NCBI GenBank assembly: GCA_964625525.1
Contig: CAZVEE010000072.1
Coordinates: forward strand, 1-18,016
Direction of reading: 5' to 3'
DNA from: CAZVEE01 sp964625525
Lineage (GTDB): Bacteria; Pseudomonadota; Alphaproteobacteria; JAJFIK01
DNA length: 18,016 nt
The translations under genes and the position numbers were made by a program. The notes below the pieces were generated by a model. It made no database searches, was not told where the DNA came from, and saw only the letters and a list, made by a program, of their open reading frames with translations. Every line of letters starts with the position of its first letter. The stretch's first letter is position 1. Shown here piece after piece: positions 1 through 7,038 of the stretch.

Positions 1-89
1 CCGAGCCTCCGGTGCGTCAGGCGGGGATCAAGGTGGAGACCGTCGCCGAACTGGTCGAGAAGCTGAAGAACGAAGCGGGAGTGATCTGA
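1..89 (+). CDS. etfB: Electron transfer flavoprotein subunit beta, C-terminal fragment
   Basis: Only the last 28 codons lie in the window; the reading frame starts at base 3 and stops at 87-89. The visible tail reads EPPVRQAGIKVETV, then ELVEKLKNEAGVI, which is the typical C-terminus of alphaproteobacterial EtfB. EtfB binds AMP and part of the FAD site of the ETF heterodimer, which carries electrons from acyl-CoA dehydrogenases to ETF-ubiquinone oxidoreductase in the cytoplasm. Its TGA shares one base with the ATG of etfA, so the two subunits are translationally coupled. Identification rests on the short tail plus the etfA neighbour. Confidence 0.9.
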   Translation, partial: EPPVRQAGIKVETVAELVEKLKNEAGVI

Positions 90-1030
90 TGACGGTTTTG
101 GTTGTTGCCGAACACGACAACGCGTCCCTGAAGGACGCGACGCACAAGACCGTCTCCGCCGCCATGCAGATGGGTGGCGAGGTGCATGTGCTGGTGGCGG
201 GCCACCAAGCCGGGAGCGCGGCGGAAGCGGCGGCGCGCCTGAGCGGTGTGGCCAAGGTGCTGCACGCGGACGCGCCGGAATTTGAAAAAAGCCTCGCGGA
301 GCCGCTGGCGGCGCTGATCGTCTCGCTGGGGGACGGGTATGACGCCTTTTTGGCGCCGGCCACCACCTCGGGCAAGAATGTGATGCCGCGCGTGGCGGCC
401 CTGCTCGACGTGATGCAAATCTCGGACGTGGTGTCGGTGGATGCGCCGGACACGTTCACGCGCCCCATTTATGCGGGCAATGCCATGATGCAGGTGAAGT
501 CCAAAGACGCGAAGAAAGTGGTGACGGTGCGCCCGACCACCTTCCCCGCCGTGAGTGTGGACGGCTCCTCGCCGGTGGAGGTGGTGACGCCTCCGGCCAA
601 TGCGGGCCTGTCGGAGTTCGTGGGCGAAGAGTTGTCCAAGTCGGACCGTCCCGAGCTGTCCTCGGCCAAGATCGTCGTGTCCGGCGGGCGTGGCATGCAG
701 AACGGTGAAAACTTCGCCATGCTGGAACGGGTGGCGGATAAGCTGAACGCGGCGGTGGGTGCCTCGCGCGCGGCCGTGGATGCGGGGTTTGTGCCGAACG
801 ATTATCAGGTCGGCCAGACCGGTAAGGTCGTGGCGCCGGAGCTGTATATTGCCGTTGGTATCTCCGGCGCGATCCAGCACCTGGCGGGCATGAAGGACTC
901 CAAGATCATCGTGGCCATCAATAAGGACGAAGAAGCCCCGATCTTCCAAGTCGCCGATTATGGTCTCGTTGCCGACCTGTTCCAGGCGGTACCGGAACTG
1001 GAGGACGAGCTGAGCAAAGTGGGCTACTAA
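89..1030 (+). CDS. etfA: Electron transfer flavoprotein subunit alpha
   Basis: 313 residues, normal for the family and complete. The N-terminal domain (about 1-190) is the Rossmann-like ETF domain. The C-terminal FAD-binding domain starts near residue 195 with SGGRGM (198-203), then GASRAAVD (224-231) and the FAD signature QVGQTGKVVAPELYIAVG (240-257) followed by GISGAIQHLAGM. These residues hold FAD in the EtfAB heterodimer, which passes electrons from acyl-CoA dehydrogenases to the quinone pool. The start ATG overlaps the etfB stop by one base and needs no other start. A GC-rich hairpin with a short T run follows at 1066-1108. A hydroxyacyl-CoA dehydrogenase gene lies downstream on the same strand, a common alphaproteobacterial neighbourhood for fatty-acid or butyrate oxidation. 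Confidence 0.97.
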   Translation: MTVLVVAEHDNASLKDATHKTVSAAMQMGGEVHVLVAGHQAGSAAEAAARLSGVAKVLHADAPEFEKSLAEPLAALIVSLGDGYDAFLAPATTSGKNVMPRVAALLDVMQISDVVSVDAPDTFTRPIYAGNAMMQVKSKDAKKVVTVRPTTFPAVSVDGSSPVEVVTPPANAGLSEFVGEELSKSDRPELSSAKIVVSGGRGMQNGENFAMLERVADKLNAAVGASRAAVDAGFVPNDYQVGQTGKVVAPELYIAVGISGAIQHLAGMKDSKIIVAINKDEEAPIFQVADYGLVADLFQAVPELEDELSKVGY

Positions 1031-1065
1031 CGCCCGGCCAGCGTCGCTCTGTCTGACAGACCCAT

Positions 1066-1108
1066 AACGCCCGTCTCCGCGTGCAGCGGCGGCGGGCGTT
1101 CGCGTTTT
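1066..1108 (+). terminator. Probable intrinsic terminator of etfBA
   Basis: Perfect 8-bp arms AACGCCCG (1066-1073) and CGGGCGTT (1093-1100) continue inward with mostly paired bases to a GTGCA loop. A short run TTTT follows at 1105-1108. It lies 36 bp after the etfA stop. The T run is weak and 4 bases removed from the stem, so termination may be partial and hbd could still receive read-through. Confidence 0.6.
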
Positions 1109-1408
1109 CCGGCGCGCCAGCGCCGATGGCTAGAAAAGACTAGCCAATGGGATGGAACCCGGCCTTTACTAGGATCACGCTATGCAGGACGAAGCGGACA
1201 TGTTGCATTGCAGAAAGGCCGTATTCGTCTAATATCTCGGGTTGACGAGCCGCGCGGTATGCCTCGCGCGGCGGCAACCTAACCTCCGGGGCATCCGGGG
1301 GGCGGGGCAAGAGACCGCAGGGTCAGACCCGTCACGTCTGGATGCCAACGGCCACAATGCCATCACGCACGGTCGGGATACCCGGCCATCAAGAACGATT
1401 GCAATCCC
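1109..1408 (+). promoter_or_regulatory. Gene-free leader upstream of hbd, possible promoter and hairpins
   Basis: No convincing gene is seen here. Three structures stand out. First, a perfect 7-bp inverted repeat TGGCTAG/CTAGCCA with a 6-nt A-rich loop at 1127-1146. Second, a weak promoter-like pair: TTGCAT (1203-1208) and TCTAAT (1228-1233), spaced 19 bp, which is longer than ideal. Third, an 8-bp GC hairpin GCCGCGCG/CGCGCGGC at 1249-1272, just after the predicted start point. The hbd ATG has no clear Shine-Dalgarno sequence. The layout suggests hbd has its own promoter and a structured leader of about 160 nt, but this is inference only. Confidence 0.3.
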
Positions 1409-2284
1409 ATGACGGTTCAGAAAATCGGTGTGATCGGGGCGGGACAGATGGGCAATGGTATTGCCCATGTGTGCGCGCTCGCGGGTTATGACGTGCTGCT
1501 CAATGATGTGGACCCGGAGCGGTTGTCCGGTGCGATGTCCGTGATCGAAGCGAATATGGCGCGCCAGGTGCGCCGCACGCTGATCTCCGAGGAAGAAATG
1601 ACCGTGGCGCTGGCGCGCATCACGGCGGTGGGGGCGCTGGAGGACATGGGCGCCGCCGACCTTGCCATCGAAGCGGCAACCGAGAAGGAGCCAGTGAAGC
1701 GCGAGATTTTCGCCACGCTGTGCCCGGTGCTGAAAGACGACGCGATCCTCGCCTCCAACACCTCCTCCATTTCTATCACCCGGCTCGCGGCCTCGACCGA
1801 CCGGCCGGAGCGGTTCATCGGCCTGCACTTTATGAACCCGGTGCCGGTGATGAAGCTCGTCGAGATCATCCGCGGGATCGCCACCAGTGAAGAGACCTTC
1901 CGCGCCGCGCGCATCGTGATCGAGCGGTTGAACAAGGTGCCGGCCAATGCCGAAGACTTCCCGGCCTTCATCGTGAACCGCATCCTGCTGCCCATGATCA
2001 ATGAGGCGGTTTACACGCTCTATGAGGGCGTGGGGACGGTCGAGGGCATCGACACGGCGATGAAGCTCGGCGCCAATCATCCCATGGGGCCGCTGCAACT
2101 GGCGGATTTCATCGGGCTTGATACTTGTCTGTCGATCATGCAGGTGCTGTATGACGGACTGGGGGACAGCAAATATCGTCCGTGCCCGCTGCTCGTGAAA
2201 TATGTCGAGGCCGGATGGCTCGGGCGCAAGACCGGGCGGGGCTTCTATGACTATCGCGGGGATGCGCCAGTCCCGACACGGTGA
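1409..2284 (+). CDS. hbd: 3-hydroxybutyryl-CoA dehydrogenase
   Basis: 291 residues, the full length of the short-form 3-hydroxyacyl-CoA dehydrogenases. It oxidises (S)-3-hydroxybutyryl-CoA to acetoacetyl-CoA with NAD(P) in fatty-acid, butyrate or polyhydroxybutyrate metabolism. The N-terminal Rossmann fold shows GAGQMG at 10-15 with an acidic residue after beta-2 (NDVD, 32-35). The catalytic pair is His140 (GLHFMNP) and Glu152 (KLVEII), with the SNTSSISIT segment at 116-124 and the helical C-terminal domain from about 185. The start is set by the conserved N-terminus; no strong ribosome binding site precedes it. It follows etfBA, consistent with a shared beta-oxidation role. The symbol could equally be given as paaH or fadB-type; substrate chain length cannot be read from sequence. 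The last codons lie in a short direct repeat (2271-2321). Confidence 0.93.
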   Translation: MTVQKIGVIGAGQMGNGIAHVCALAGYDVLLNDVDPERLSGAMSVIEANMARQVRRTLISEEEMTVALARITAVGALEDMGAADLAIEAATEKEPVKREIFATLCPVLKDDAILASNTSSISITRLAASTDRPERFIGLHFMNPVPVMKLVEIIRGIATSEETFRAARIVIERLNKVPANAEDFPAFIVNRILLPMINEAVYTLYEGVGTVEGIDTAMKLGANHPMGPLQLADFIGLDTCLSIMQVLYDGLGDSKYRPCPLLVKYVEAGWLGRKTGRGFYDYRGDAPVPTR

Positions 2285-2321
2285 TGTCCCGACACGGTGA
2301 TGGTTCTTCCCGACACGGTGA
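2271..2321 (+). repeat. Three direct copies of a 14-bp unit at the hbd stop codon
   Basis: TCCCGACACGGTGA occurs identically at 2271-2284, 2287-2300 and 2308-2321. The first two are a perfect 16-bp tandem (unit ending in TG); a 5-bp insertion separates the third. Copy one encodes the last codons and TGA stop of hbd; the other two are untranslated. Confidence 0.9.
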
Positions 2322-2379
2322 CGGCTGCTGACGCGGACTGTTGGGCTGGGCTGGTCGGCAAAAGGTATCTCCGCCGTGC

Positions 2380-2982
2380 TCAGGAGCCTGGGGTCCTCTC
2401 ATCGCTGGGCGCGGGCATGCCCGCGAGGTTAGCGATCAGGCTCCGGGCTTCCGGGGCGTTCCAGTCGGCGGGGCCGATGAGGCGCCCGAGTTCCTGGCCC
2501 TCGGCATTGATCAGCGCGGTAACGGGCAGGGCGAAGGTCTCGAAGGCCTGGGCAAAGCGCGTCGTGGGGTCGTGGTAAAAGGCGAGCGTCTCGATGCCCA
2601 GATCGGCCAGGAAGGCGCGCGGGGTGTCGCTGTCACCGCGATCCACGCTGATCACCACCACTTCAAAGTCCTCTGAGCCCATGGCGGCCTGAAGAGCGTC
2701 CAGTTCCGGCAGTTCCTTGACGCAGGGCGCGCACCAGGTCGCCCAGAGATTGACCAGCACGGTGCGCCCGCGGAACGCCTCCAGGGGGATTTCCGTACCG
2801 TCGGGGCCGGTGAAACTGCCCACCGGCGCCGGGCGGGGCACGGTGTGAACCTCGAACGCCTCCACCGTGCCTTGGGCGAACCGTTGCGGCGAGGTGTTGG
2901 TCAGCAGGGTGTTAATCCCGATGACGCCTGCAAATCCGAGAAGGAAGGCAAGGGCGATCCAGGCAAGGGCGGACAGTCTCAT
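2380..2982 (-). CDS. TlpA-family membrane-anchored thioredoxin-like protein
   Basis: 200 residues from the chosen ATG. An N-terminal hydrophobic helix (about 4-26) with a short positive start anchors it in the inner membrane, leaving the thioredoxin fold in the periplasm. The redox motif WCAPC is at 83-87 within LVNLWATWCAPC, and the cis-proline loop is near Pro153 (ALPVTAL). These are hallmarks of TlpA/ResA/CcmG-type reductases, which reduce disulfides in apocytochrome c, Cox assembly factors or other clients. The ATG at 2982 was chosen over an upstream in-frame start at 3009 because a GAAAGG ribosome binding site sits about 8 bp before it and the signal anchor then begins properly. It is divergent from argH, a frequent alphaproteobacterial arrangement. 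The client is not identifiable. Confidence 0.9.
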   Translation of the reverse strand: MRLSALAWIALAFLLGFAGVIGINTLLTNTSPQRFAQGTVEAFEVHTVPRPAPVGSFTGPDGTEIPLEAFRGRTVLVNLWATWCAPCVKELPELDALQAAMGSEDFEVVVISVDRGDSDTPRAFLADLGIETLAFYHDPTTRFAQAFETFALPVTALINAEGQELGRLIGPADWNAPEARSLIANLAGMPAPSDERTPGS

Positions 2983-3087
2983 AAGGCACCTTTCAGCAAG
3001 CGGTGGCATTGCGGGGCGGGGCCGGGATGCGGCACAGTCCCCCCCTCATCCTATGTAGGGGAAGCGGAGCCGGTGACGAAGATCAAC

Positions 3088-4563
3088 ATGCCCGAACGCA
3101 GCGACGGGGCGACGAAAACGAGCGGTCAGGCAACGAGCGGTCAGGCAACGAGCGGTCAGGCAACGAGCGGTGAGGCAACGACGGGTCAGGCCATGTGGGG
3201 CGGGCGGTTCGCCGCCAAGCCGTCGGACCTGATGGAGGAGATCAACGCCTCCATCGATGTGGACAAGCGGCTTTACGCCCAGGACATCGCCGGCTCGCGT
3301 GCCCATGTGGCCATGCTTGCCGAAAGCGGCATTGTATCGGCGCAGGACGCCGCGGCGATCGACCAGGGGCTGGAACAGATCCTGAAGGAGATCGCGGCCG
3401 GGCGCATGACGTTCTCGCGGGCGCTTGAGGACATCCACATGAATGTGGAGGCGCGGCTGGCGGATCTCATCGGGCCGGCGGCGGGGCGTTTGCACACGGC
3501 GCGCTCGCGCAATGATCAGGTGGCGACCGACTTTCGGCTGTGGGTGCGGGACTGGCTTGATGAGGCGGATCAGCGCCTGGCACGCTTCCAGACGGCGATG
3601 ATCGATTTGGCCGAGGCCCATGCGGACGCGGTCATGCCGGGTTTCACGCATCTGCAACCGGCTCAGCCAGTCACGTTCGGGCACCATTGCCTCGCCTATG
3701 TGGAAATGGCGGGCCGCGACAGGGGGCGGTTCCGCGACGCACGCGTGCGCGCCAATGAAAGCCCGCTGGGGGCGGCGGCGCTGGCGGGAACCTCCTTTCC
3801 CATTGATCGGGAGCGCACGGCGGCGGCGCTGGGCTTTGAGGCGCCCATGCGGAATTCGCTTGATGCGGTGTCGGACCGGGATTTCGGCCTTGAGGCCATG
3901 GCGGCGGCTGGCATCGCGGCCATGCATCTGTCGCGCCTGGCCGAGGAAATCGTCATCTGGTCCGGGCCGCAATATGGCTTTGTGAGCCTGCCGGATGCCT
4001 ATTCCACCGGCTCCTCGATCATGCCGCAAAAGCGTAATCCGGATGCGGCGGAATTGGTCCGGGCCAAGACCGGGCGCATTGCTGGTGCGTTCCAGACCCT
4101 CCTAATGGTCATGAAAGGGCTCCCGCTCGCCTATTCCAAGGACATGCAGGAAGACAAAGAGGCGGTGTTCGACGCGCTTGATGCCTATGCCCTGTCACTG
4201 GATGTGATGACGGGTATGATGAGCATGCTGACGATCAATCGGGATGCCATGGCGGCGGCGGCCGGGCGCGGTTTTTCCACGGCGACGGATCTGGCGGACT
4301 GGCTGGTGCGCGTGTTGGGACTGCCGTTCCGGGAGGCGCATCATGTGACGGGCCGGATCGTGGCGCTGGCGGAAGCACAAGGGGTGGACCTGACAGGTCT
4401 CAGCCTGAGCGCCATGCAAGAGGTGGAGCCGCGGATTACGGAAGATGTGGTCTCGGTACTGAGTGTGGAGCAATCGGTGTCGAGCCGAACGAGTTTCGGT
4501 GGTACGGCGCCGGTGCGGGTGGGGGAGCAGGTCGCGTTTTGGCGCACCCGGCTCACCGTGTGA
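3088..4563 (+). CDS. argH: Argininosuccinate lyase
   Basis: 491 residues from this ATG. ArgH splits argininosuccinate into arginine and fumarate in the cytoplasm, the last step of arginine synthesis. The family core begins at MWGGRF (residue 36). Key motifs are HTARSRNDQV (136-145), the catalytic THLQPAQP (Thr187, His188) and the fumarase/aspartase-superfamily signature GSSIMPQKRNPD (308-319) carrying the catalytic serine loop. The first 35 residues are extra: a polar tail coded by five 15-bp repeats (SGQAT-type). The true start is uncertain. A GTG at 3073 has a better ribosome site (GGGGAAGCGGAG), the ATG at 3088 has little, and the conserved core would permit ATG 3193. It heads a tight group with an LptM-like lipoprotein and an exported protein. 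Confidence 0.95.
   Translation: MPERSDGATKTSGQATSGQATSGQATSGEATTGQAMWGGRFAAKPSDLMEEINASIDVDKRLYAQDIAGSRAHVAMLAESGIVSAQDAAAIDQGLEQILKEIAAGRMTFSRALEDIHMNVEARLADLIGPAAGRLHTARSRNDQVATDFRLWVRDWLDEADQRLARFQTAMIDLAEAHADAVMPGFTHLQPAQPVTFGHHCLAYVEMAGRDRGRFRDARVRANESPLGAAALAGTSFPIDRERTAAALGFEAPMRNSLDAVSDRDFGLEAMAAAGIAAMHLSRLAEEIVIWSGPQYGFVSLPDAYSTGSSIMPQKRNPDAAELVRAKTGRIAGAFQTLLMVMKGLPLAYSKDMQEDKEAVFDALDAYALSLDVMTGMMSMLTINRDAMAAAAGRGFSTATDLADWLVRVLGLPFREAHHVTGRIVALAEAQGVDLTGLSLSAMQEVEPRITEDVVSVLSVEQSVSSRTSFGGTAPVRVGEQVAFWRTRLTV
3118..3192 (+). repeat. Five in-frame 15-bp tandem repeats in the argH N-terminal tail
   Basis: The unit ACGAGCGGTCAGGCA is perfect at 3118-3132, 3133-3147 and 3148-3162. It has one change at 3163-3177 (CAG to GAG) and three at 3178-3192, ending directly at the ATG of the conserved MWGGRF core. 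The period is a multiple of three, so copy-number change keeps the frame and adds or removes five residues (TSGQA). Confidence 0.95.
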
Positions 4564-4587
4564 GGAGTGGACAAAGGGAGACGGGCC

Positions 4588-4752
4588 ATGGGTCGGGTGT
4601 TGCTGGCTGTTGTGTTCGGGCTGACGCTGGCCGGGTGCGGCGTCAAGGGTGATTTGGAGCCGCCGGCGGGTGTAGAGGAGACAGGCCCTCGGGATATCAT
4701 CCTGGTGCCGCCAAGATCCGAGACCGAGCCGGCGGAGGAGACGACGCAATGA
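4588..4752 (+). CDS. lptM: Small LptM/YifL-like outer-membrane lipoprotein
   Basis: 54 residues. An N-terminal signal peptide ends in the lipobox LAGC, with the lipidated cysteine at residue 17. It is followed by GVKGDLEPP, which matches the C-G-x-K-G-x-L-x-x-P pattern of LptM/YifL lipoproteins. In E. coli LptM binds the LPS translocon LptDE and helps it mature; a similar envelope role is inferred here. The ATG at 4588 has GGGAG about 8 bp upstream and is preferred over a GTG at 4567, which would add seven charged residues before the signal peptide. It starts 24 bp after argH and its TGA overlaps the next ATG (ATGA), so the three genes are probably cotranscribed. The acidic tail (ETEPAEETTQ) is unremarkable for the family. 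Confidence 0.8.
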   Translation: MGRVLLAVVFGLTLAGCGVKGDLEPPAGVEETGPRDIILVPPRSETEPAEETTQ

Positions 4753-5345
4753 CCCGTTTTGTGATGGGGGTGGTGCTGGCGCTGTGCCTGTGGGGAGCGC
4801 CCGCAGCCCAGGCGGAGGATCCAGTGGACCCGGCCTGGGTCAGCGCGCGGCTGGCGGGGCTAACGGGAACATGGGACGGGGCGCTCTACTATCTGGATTA
4901 TCAGAACGGGGCGGAATTCGCGATCCCGCTATCGGTGCGTGGAGAGATCACGCCGGATGGTAAGCAGCTTGTATCCTGGAACACGTTCACCGACCCTGGC
5001 TTTTTAGTCTACTCCGTAGACGTCACAGTGGTCGATGCGCAGACGGGGGTCGTGACCATTGCCGGGTTCCGGGATGGGCGCGCCGAGGTGCAGCCGTTTG
5101 ACGTGACGGCGTTCGAAGCGGACGAGAGCGGTTGGTCTTTGACCTTGGAGCGAGACGGAGTGGATGATGACCGGCCGGCCCGCCTGAAGCTGGTCTATAC
5201 GCTTGAAGGCGAAACGTTCCGCACCCGGAAACTGGTGACATTTCTGGACGAGCCGGGGGAAGAATTCTTGCGCAATCGCACGGAACTGACCCGTGTGGCC
5301 CAGGACGCGGCCCCCAACCGCATGGTCACGTCACCAACGCCATAG
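4749..5345 (+). CDS. Exported hypothetical protein
   Basis: I do not recognise this protein as a named family. It has 198 residues. A clear Sec signal peptide covers 1-22 (hydrophobic VVLALCLWGAPA, then AQA before EDP), so the mature protein should be periplasmic or outer-membrane associated. The mature part is rich in short beta-strand-like stretches: LTGTWDGALYYLDYQNG, PLSVRGEITPDGKQLVSWNTF, GVVTIAGFRDGR, LKLVYTLEGETFRTRK. This resembles a small lipocalin-like or DUF1579-type barrel, which is a guess from pattern only. There are no cysteines in the mature part. Its start overlaps the lipoprotein stop as ATGA, implying coupling. Its last 20 bp overlap the 3' end of the convergent methyltransferase gene. 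In many alphaproteobacteria lysA occupies this position after argH and the lipoprotein; it is absent here. Confidence 0.75.
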   Translation: MTRFVMGVVLALCLWGAPAAQAEDPVDPAWVSARLAGLTGTWDGALYYLDYQNGAEFAIPLSVRGEITPDGKQLVSWNTFTDPGFLVYSVDVTVVDAQTGVVTIAGFRDGRAEVQPFDVTAFEADESGWSLTLERDGVDDDRPARLKLVYTLEGETFRTRKLVTFLDEPGEEFLRNRTELTRVAQDAAPNRMVTSPTP

Positions 5346-5997
5346 CGAAACCGTCATGGCCCTTGGCGCCGACTGTCTGAAGGGCTGTGGCCGTCAAGCG
5401 CGGGTGGCGCCCGAGGGCGTCAATGAAGGCGTGGACACCGCGTGCTTTCGGGTCATCGCCCGGGGCGGCGACGGTTCCCCCACGGATCACATTGTCGCCG
5501 ATGATCACGGTGCCCGGACGCGATAGCGCCATTACCCGCTCCAGATAGGCCGGGTTATTGGGCTTGTCGGCATCTATGAAGACGAGATCGAAAGCCGCGA
5601 CCGGTTCCGCGATCATGATATCAAGACTTGCCAGCGCGGGACCGGGGCGAATGGTGACGCGGTCTTGAACACCGGCCGCCGTCAACGCCTCGCGGGCGGC
5701 CTGGACACAGAGCGGATCCGCTTCCAAGCTGATGAGCGCACCGTCCGCCGGCAGAGCCCGGGCCAGCCACAGAGCGGAATAGCCCCCCAAGGTGCCGATT
5801 TCCAAAATACGCTGGGCGCGGATGGCGCGCGCCACGATGTGGAGAAAAGCCCCTTGCAGGCCCGAGACCGCATGGGGCACGAGGCCCGCGTCCGCACTGA
5901 GGCGCAGCGTGCGGTCCAGATCCGTATCGGGCGCCAGCAGCTGGTCTTCGAGAAACGCATCAATGGCGTCCGGTGCGGGCAGGTCTGCCGCGCTCAT
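5326..5997 (-). CDS. Class I SAM-dependent O-methyltransferase (CCoAOMT-like)
   Basis: 223 residues, typical of PF01596-type O-methyltransferases. The SAM-binding motif I is EIGTLGGYSA at 66-75 with an acidic residue after beta-2 (SLEAD, 90-94). Metal-site residues are in FIDADK (140-145) and the DN pair at 168-169 (GDNVIRGG). These enzymes transfer methyl groups to catechol-type or other hydroxyls; the substrate here is unknown. The ATG at 5997 is chosen because it overlaps the DUF2794 stop as ATGA and is preceded by GGTGGTGGA; a longer reading frame to 6219 only extends into that gene. It is a paralogue of the gene at 6376-7038, with matching motif positions. Its 3' end overlaps the convergent exported-protein gene by 20 bp. 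Confidence 0.88.
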   Translation of the reverse strand: MSAADLPAPDAIDAFLEDQLLAPDTDLDRTLRLSADAGLVPHAVSGLQGAFLHIVARAIRAQRILEIGTLGGYSALWLARALPADGALISLEADPLCVQAAREALTAAGVQDRVTIRPGPALASLDIMIAEPVAAFDLVFIDADKPNNPAYLERVMALSRPGTVIIGDNVIRGGTVAAPGDDPKARGVHAFIDALGRHPRLTATALQTVGAKGHDGFAMALVT

Positions 5998-6335
5998 TCC
6001 ACCACCTGGAACTTCTTTTTGTCGAAGACGCGCAGGACCGTGGCAAGGTCGTGACCACGCTTGAGAATGTGGCCGGTGGCGGAGATCACCGCATAAGCCC
6101 CCTGGCGGCGGGCGAGCTTGGGCCGCTTTTCGATGCGATAAAGGGGCATTTCGCTGGCGCGACGGAACACCGCGAAGACGGCCGCGTCCCGATTGGAGCC
6201 GATGGCGTAATCGCGCCATTCCCCACCTGCAACCATGCGTCCGTAAACGGAGAGGATCGCGTCCAGCTCCCGGCGGTGGAAAAAGACCTGCGGCGGCGCG
6301 GTCGGTTGGGGGTGTACGGTGGTGCCTGTATCCAT
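5994..6335 (-). CDS. DUF2794 family protein
   Basis: 113 residues from ATG 6335. The sequence contains FFHRRELDAILSVYGRMV, GEWRDYAI, AVFAVFRRASEMPLYRIEK, RRQGAYAVI and RGHDLATVLRVFDKKKF, which I recognise as the DUF2794 family of small alphaproteobacterial proteins. Function is unknown; no signal peptide, membrane segment or cysteine is seen, so it is probably cytosolic. A TTG start at 6371 would add 12 residues that are not family-like. The ATG has GAGGG placed too close to be ideal, so the start is not certain. It lies 40 bp after one O-methyltransferase and overlaps the next by 4 bp, so all three are likely one transcript. Confidence 0.85.
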   Translation of the reverse strand: MDTGTTVHPQPTAPPQVFFHRRELDAILSVYGRMVAGGEWRDYAIGSNRDAAVFAVFRRASEMPLYRIEKRPKLARRQGAYAVISATGHILKRGHDLATVLRVFDKKKFQVVE

Positions 6336-6375
6336 CCCTCGAAGCTTCGCCCAGCCGACCGGCCCGCGCAAGAGC

Positions 6376-7038
6376 TTAGCGCTTGCGCGCCATGGTCAGG
6401 CCGTCGGCCACGGGCACCAGGGCCATGTCCACCCGTTCATCGCCATGGATTTTGGCGTTGAGGGCGCGCAGGGCCTGCGTATTGGCATCCGTTTCCGCAG
6501 GATCCGCGACGCGGCCGGACCACAACACATTATCGATCAGGATAAGCCCGCCAGGGCGCAGCAGCGTGAGCGCCTGTTCGTAATAGGTGTCGTAGCCGGT
6601 CTTATCCGCGTCAATGAACATGAGATCGAAGGTCTCGGCATGACCGTCGGTCAGGAATGTGTCCAGTGTGTCGGCAGCCGGGCCGATATGGAGAGTGATG
6701 CGGTCTGCAACCCCGGCGTCGCGCCAATAGGCGCGGGCATGGGCGGTGTACTCCTCGCTCACGTCACAGGCCATGATCTGGCCGTCGGCGGGCAGGGCGA
6801 GAGCCATGGCCAGGGCGCTGTAGCCGGTGAAGGTGCCGACTTCCAGAATGCGGCGGGCGCCGGTGACACGCACCAGCATGGCCAAGAGCGCGCCCTGGTC
6901 CGGCGCGATCTGCATGACGGCCGCGTCGCCGAGCGCCAGGGTCTCGGCGCGACAGCGTTCCAGGACCGGGTGTTCGCGCACCCCGAGCCGGGCGATGTAA
7001 TCGAGGACCGCCGGAGGGAACGACTGGGTTTCTCGCAT
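6376..7038 (-). CDS. Class I SAM-dependent O-methyltransferase (CCoAOMT-like)
   Basis: 220 residues. SAM motif I is EVGTFTGYSA (66-75), the post-beta-2 acidic residue is in ACDVSEEY (90-97), and metal/substrate residues lie in FIDADKTGYD (141-150) and DNVLWSG (169-175). This is closer to the canonical bacterial caffeoyl-CoA-type O-methyltransferase pattern than its neighbour at 5326. The substrate is unknown. The ATG at 7038 is preferred over an in-frame TTG at 7071 and GTG at 7059; AGAGAAAG about 10 bp upstream is a modest ribosome site. It is the first gene of a three-gene minus-strand group, so its promoter should lie in 7039-7180, where I see no convincing -35/-10 pair. Confidence 0.9.
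   Translation of the reverse strand: MRETQSFPPAVLDYIARLGVREHPVLERCRAETLALGDAAVMQIAPDQGALLAMLVRVTGARRILEVGTFTGYSALAMALALPADGQIMACDVSEEYTAHARAYWRDAGVADRITLHIGPAADTLDTFLTDGHAETFDLMFIDADKTGYDTYYEQALTLLRPGGLILIDNVLWSGRVADPAETDANTQALRALNAKIHGDERVDMALVPVADGLTMARKR

Noticed and set aside
17..949. Long minus-strand reading frame over etfA
   Set aside because: Its His/Arg-rich composition is that of a shadow frame, and etfA on the other strand is unmistakable.
3118..3192. CRISPR-like or satellite array
   Set aside because: The units are only 15 bp, directly adjacent without spacers, and in frame with argH.
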